Source of the DNA: Clostridia bacterium
GTDB taxonomy: Bacteria; Bacillota; Clostridia; Oscillospirales; Acutalibacteraceae
DNA: 25,944 nt
Reading direction: 5' to 3'
Assembly (NCBI GenBank): GCA_024404125.1
Contig: JAKSQL010000003.1
Location: 1-25,944 of the forward strand
Below the pieces are notes generated by a model. It was given only the letters and a program-made list of their open reading frames with translations. It did not search any database and had not been told where the DNA came from. The position numbers and the translations under genes are program-made. Position 1 is the first letter of the stretch; the number at the start of each line of letters is the position of its first letter. Positions 23,701 through 25,944 of the stretch are shown here, in pieces.

Positions 23701-24578
23701 GAAATACAAGAGATATGCTTGATGACTGTAAGCCGAAAACCTTTGCGGACCTTTTGCAGATTTCGGGACTTTCTCACGGAACTAACGTATGGCACGGCAA
23801 CGCAAAAGACCTTATTGATAACGGCACCTGCACCATATCTGATGTTATCGGTACAAGAGATAACATAATGGTTTATCTTATCCATAAGGGTATGGAGGAG
23901 TCAAGGGCATTTAAGATTACCGAAACCGTAAGAAAAGGTATGTATGCCAAAGGCAAGATAAGCGAAGCGGATTGGCAGCAAATAGCCGAAGATATGCGAG
24001 CGGTAAACGTTCCCGAGTGGTACATAGAAAGTTGTAAAAAGATAGAGTATATGTTCCCTAAAGCGCATGCTACCGCATACGTTATATCGGCGATAAGGGT
24101 TGCATGGTATAAAGTTTATAAACCCGTAGAGTATTACTGCGCGTATTTTACCGCAAGACCTGAAGATGTTGACGTACCCACACTTCTTAAAGGCAGAGAA
24201 GCAGTTAAACGGTACCTGCGTGATATAAAGGCAAAAGGCAAGGAAGCGAGCAAAAAGGAACTTGACGTATACGAGAATATGCTTATATTCAATGAGATGA
24301 TGGCAAGAGGAATAGAAGTCTTGCCGATAGACCTTAAACATTCTCACGCTATGAAGTATGTTCCCGAGAACGGCAAGATGCGACTTCCGTTCGGTGCTCT
24401 TTCGGGCGTAGGTGAGAAAGCGGCGTATTCAATATATGAGGCGGCGCAAAAGGGCGATTACGTTTCGGTTGAGGACTTTTCTCTGAATGCCGGAGTATCA
24501 AAAACCGTCATTAAAGATTTGGTAGACCTCGGTGCTATGGGTGATTTACCCGATACAAATCAAATATCAATGTTTTAA
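20778..24578 (+). CDS. polC: DNA polymerase III PolC lacking the proofreading exonuclease domain
   Basis: A 1266-residue PolC replicase. Order: N-terminal domain (about 1-190), OB fold (about 215-310), PHP domain (from about 322), polymerase with a zinc finger (C731, C734, C756, C759) and active-site PDIDLNF (D785, D787), then fingers, HhH and a C-terminal QISMF beta-clamp motif. B. subtilis PolC is 1437 residues, with a 3'-5' exonuclease inserted in the PHP domain after its GMEA...VDD. Here VDDI (residue 397) is followed after about 17 residues by the post-exonuclease HQIILVKN (H415), so the DEDD domain is absent. PHP metal residues look complete: H326, H328, the DH of ITDHG, E390, H415, C465, D558, H560. 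The reading frame is intact. Confidence 0.95.
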   Translation: MYSFSELFGNLTSETTNAAFEGTAVVSCNLIKEERCLDVQLECKNYVARDIVSEFKESVRSRLDLNKINLSYSFPESAFCKEALCDVSKEIAESNSLVNGYLNGAEYDIEEEKVIITLKFGGLEAIKSAEFEKHFISIVKDRFSKKVTVSFCGQLEDIEPELPPVTQAPKKPAEVSSVKKTEFEKRTDIPKNGLVYLDNPKLIYGRKIDNNVKPMIDVTEEDNYICCFGEVFAREDRKINTRRGESVIVKFNFSDHTNSLCCSMFVSPDKISSLKEVKDGNFVLINGNYKFDDYKHEFTVDPKAIALLQPYEESDSFEGEKRIELHCHTNMSAKDAVSSAEDIINRAYKWGHKAIAITDHGVVQSYPTAYLAVNGIRKKGGDFKVIYGVESYFVDDIRHNIEGLNSKQISEFRNHQIILVKNETGLKNLYKLVSNAHLENFHSRPITLRSMLDAHREGLIIGSACEQGELYRAIVDGADHDTLVEIAKYYDYLEIQPLGNNAFMVRESKLPDKVNKKTGQAIANRFRNVTTLDVIKDFNRKVVELADELGLPVVATGDVHFLKKEDGIIRQIIMAGQGFDDIENQAPLYLKTTEEMLEDFSYFGDRAKEFVIDNPKKIADMIEADIVPVPQESHPPVIEGSDDMLRQICNDNAHRIYGENLPEIVEHRLNKELNSIISNGFSIMYISAQKLVEYSEKQGYLVGSRGSVGSSFVATMAGISEVNPLPPHYVCPKCQHSEFFTKGEVGSGFDLPPKNCPECNALMDRNGHDIPFETFLGFKGDKVPDIDLNFSDEVQNDVQEFTKTLFGAQNVFKAGTVSTVAEKTAFGFARAYCEKMGITLSNAELDRLAKRTEAAKVKTTTGQHPAGMIIVPNGMEIYDFCPIQHPADDVKSDIVTTHFEFKYIHDTLLKLDELGHVVPTMYKYLEEYSGIKVTDVSMSDEKVYSLFTSTKALGVEPEEIDSKMGTLSLPEFGTRNTRDMLDDCKPKTFADLLQISGLSHGTNVWHGNAKDLIDNGTCTISDVIGTRDNIMVYLIHKGMEESRAFKITETVRKGMYAKGKISEADWQQIAEDMRAVNVPEWYIESCKKIEYMFPKAHATAYVISAIRVAWYKVYKPVEYYCAYFTARPEDVDVPTLLKGREAVKRYLRDIKAKGKEASKKELDVYENMLIFNEMMARGIEVLPIDLKHSHAMKYVPENGKMRLPFGALSGVGEKAAYSIYEAAQKGDYVSVEDFSLNAGVSKTVIKDLVDLGAMGDLPDTNQISMF

Positions 24579-24581
24579 TTA

Positions 24582-24624
24582 AAATCCCCGAAAATCCCGT
24601 TTTAATGGGACTTTTCGGGGATTT
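24582..24624 (+). terminator. Hairpin terminator after polC
   Basis: AAATCCCCGAAAA (24582-24594) pairs with TTTTCGGGGATTT (24612-24624), with an inner TCCC/GGGA pair extending the stem. It begins 4 bases after the polC stop. The T-run is short, but the stem is long and the symmetry would also serve the other strand. Confidence 0.8.
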
Positions 24625-24670
24625 AACATTATTTACCGAATTAAAAAATCTCATTTTTTTCAAAAAAAGG

Positions 24671-24698
24671 TTGCAATTTTGTAACTTTTAGGTATAAT
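24671..24698 (+). promoter_or_regulatory. Promoter of the M23 peptidase gene
   Basis: TTGCAA (24671-24676), a 16-base spacer and TATAAT (24693-24698). The motif GTAACTT occurs three times around it (near 24681, 24705 and 24723). Confidence 0.7.
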
Positions 24699-24710
24699 AG
24701 TAAAGTAACT

Positions 24711-24727
24711 TGTTACAAACTTGTAAC
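24711..24727 (+). promoter_or_regulatory. WalR-type box (TGTWAH-N5-TGTWAH)
   Basis: TGTTAC-AAACT-TGTAAC fits the WalR (YycF) consensus exactly, and also contains the inverted repeat GTTACAA-AC-TTGTAAC. It lies 13 bases after the -10 box, upstream of a cell-wall peptidase gene, the classic WalRK target class. A position downstream of the promoter suggests repression rather than activation. The match is seen; the regulator is inferred. Confidence 0.55.
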
Positions 24728-24748
24728 TTTTGAAAGGAGGAAGACGCT

Positions 24749-25944
24749 ATTTTAAACGATGTAATTTCTTATGTAAAAGAAAAAGCAGAACCCGTATTAA
24801 AGTGGATAAGAGGGCATAAACGCGCCGTAAGAATAATAGCGTTTTCAACTCTTTCGCTTGTTGCGATAATAATAAGTATTTCGGTAAGCGGTGCTAAAAT
24901 AGCATTTAAGGTTAAGTATTCCGACGAGGTTATAGCCACCGTAAAAAGCCGTAAGCAATTTAACGGTGCCGTAAAGATAGTTAAATCAAAGGTAAACGGC
25001 GCTCACGTGGAAAATGCGGTAGAGTCACCCAAATTTATTTTGTCACTTGCGCTCAAATCGGATATTGTTACAAATAAGCAACTTGCCGATAAGATAATAG
25101 AAAGCAGTGAAAACATATCCGTTGCGTCTTGCGTTTCGCTCGATGGCAAAGAGGTCGCGAGTGTTGACTGTGAAGAACTTGACGTATACCTTAACGAACT
25201 TTACCTTAAAGCCGCTCCTGCGGGTACAGAGGGTAAAACCGATTTCGTTGAGGACGTAAAGATAGAGCAGGGCTATTATCTTACTTCTGATATCAAGAAT
25301 ATATCGGTAGTAAAGAGCGCGCTTTCCAAACTTACCGTAAAGGCGGTCGTTGTAGTGGAAAGCGATATTGAAACGGATTATAAAACAGTTACAAACGTAG
25401 ATAAAACCCAACCCGCAGGTTATAAAAGAATAACCACCGAGGGCAAAAAGGGACTTAATCACGTTGTAGATACCGTAACTTATATAGGCGGTCAAGAGGT
25501 TTCAAGAGTACGTAATTCCGAAACCGTTATAAGCGAGCCGATAGAATGTGTAATGGTAGTTGGCGGTGCTTCGTCAAAGAAGAATAACAATAACAGCACT
25601 GTTGCAAAAAACGCGGGCTTTATATTCCCGTTGCCTAAAGGCAGTTGGAGATACAGCGCCGGTTACGGTGACGGCAGAGGTCATAAGGGTGTTGACCTTT
25701 CCGCTCCCGCAGGCACTTCAATTTATGCCGTTAAGGCAGGTAAGGTAGTAAAGGCAGGTTGGTATACAACCTACGGCTACTGTGTAATAATAGACCACGG
25801 CAACGGTCTTTCAACCCTTTACGGTCACGCTTCGGCACTTTGCGTAAAGGTAGGGGACAACGTTAACGCGGGTGACGTTATGGCCACTGTAGGGAGAACA
25901 GGTAACGCCACCGGATACCATTGACATTTTGAGGTTAAAAGCGG
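24749..25944 (+). pseudogene. G5-M23 cell-wall endopeptidase with AUU start and in-frame TGA, running off the window
   Basis: An open frame begins at ATT 24749, 8 bases after a strong AAAGGAGG (24733-24740), and has no ATG, GTG or TTG before GTG 25007. The first 86 codons read as a real N-terminus: a basic cytoplasmic lead, a membrane helix (about residues 30-48) and an extracytoplasmic region. A G5-like domain (about 205-275) and an M23/LytM domain follow, with zinc ligands in HKGVD and LYGHAS. The final HxH motif reads H-TGA-H-FEVK: codon 392 (25922-25924) is TGA between the two histidines, and the same frame continues to the window end. As written, the product lacks its last zinc ligand. 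Alternatives are sequencing error or recoding. Confidence 0.8.

Noticed and set aside
1..25944. UGA or UAA used as sense codons throughout the genome
   Set aside because: TAA, TAG and TGA all end well-defined genes at the expected lengths (purA, lexA, ispG, trmK, rqcH), so the standard code applies.

Overview
The window looks like the chromosome of an anaerobic, probably spore-forming Firmicute of the Clostridia, possibly a gut Oscillospirales-type lineage. The evidence is a Gram-positive PolC replicase, LexA, Rex and PerR regulators, a reverse rubrerythrin (an oxygen/peroxide defence enzyme of anaerobes), a BofA-like sporulation protein, the non-mevalonate isoprenoid enzymes Dxr and IspG, strong GGAGG ribosome sites, and a palindromic intergenic repeat with a DUF559 nuclease. 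Nearly all genes are on the + strand; rex and the DUF559 gene are on the - strand. I see no tRNA, rRNA, CRISPR array or insertion sequence.

Layout. 1-2.4 kb: a pair of half-size TauE/SafE permeases, then lexA behind its own promoter and SOS box, an rnhA broken by an in-frame stop, and a QueT-type transporter. 2.4-8.1 kb: purA behind a good promoter, followed by a tight run of yhaM-like, DUF1858, trmK, rqcH and a TIM-barrel sugar-phosphate isomerase family gene (RNA and ribosome quality control plus metabolism). 8.1-11.3 kb: a Wzz / BY-kinase / PHP tyrosine-phosphatase module (capsule or exopolysaccharide control, with no glycosyltransferases in view), ending with a PgeF/YfiH-family gene. 11.3-13.0 kb: rex on the - strand and perR-reverse rubrerythrin on the + strand, diverging from back-to-back promoters whose two -35 boxes form one perfect inverted repeat; a PerR-box palindrome lies at the perR start point. 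13.0-14.5 kb: a nested palindromic element beside a DUF559 nuclease gene, then bofA and a small unknown membrane protein with a consensus promoter. 14.5-24.6 kb: the conserved pyrH-frr-uppS-cdsA-dxr-rseP-ispG-polC run (translation recycling, undecaprenol and phospholipid precursors, isoprenoids, site-2 protease, replication). 24.6 kb to the end: a G5-M23 cell-wall peptidase gene behind a promoter with a WalR-type box.

The most notable observations are these. PolC lacks the whole inserted 3'-5' proofreading exonuclease domain while keeping an apparently complete PHP metal site. Several neighbouring genes carry single-base-type lesions or non-standard starts: a stop in rnhA, AUA as the only plausible start for rseP, AUU as the start and a TGA inside the HxH zinc motif for the M23 peptidase, and a probable early stop in the DUF559 gene. 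The rex/perR control region and the palindrome/DUF559 unit are the best candidates for undescribed regulation or mobility. Assembly error cannot be excluded from sequence alone for the single-base lesions.
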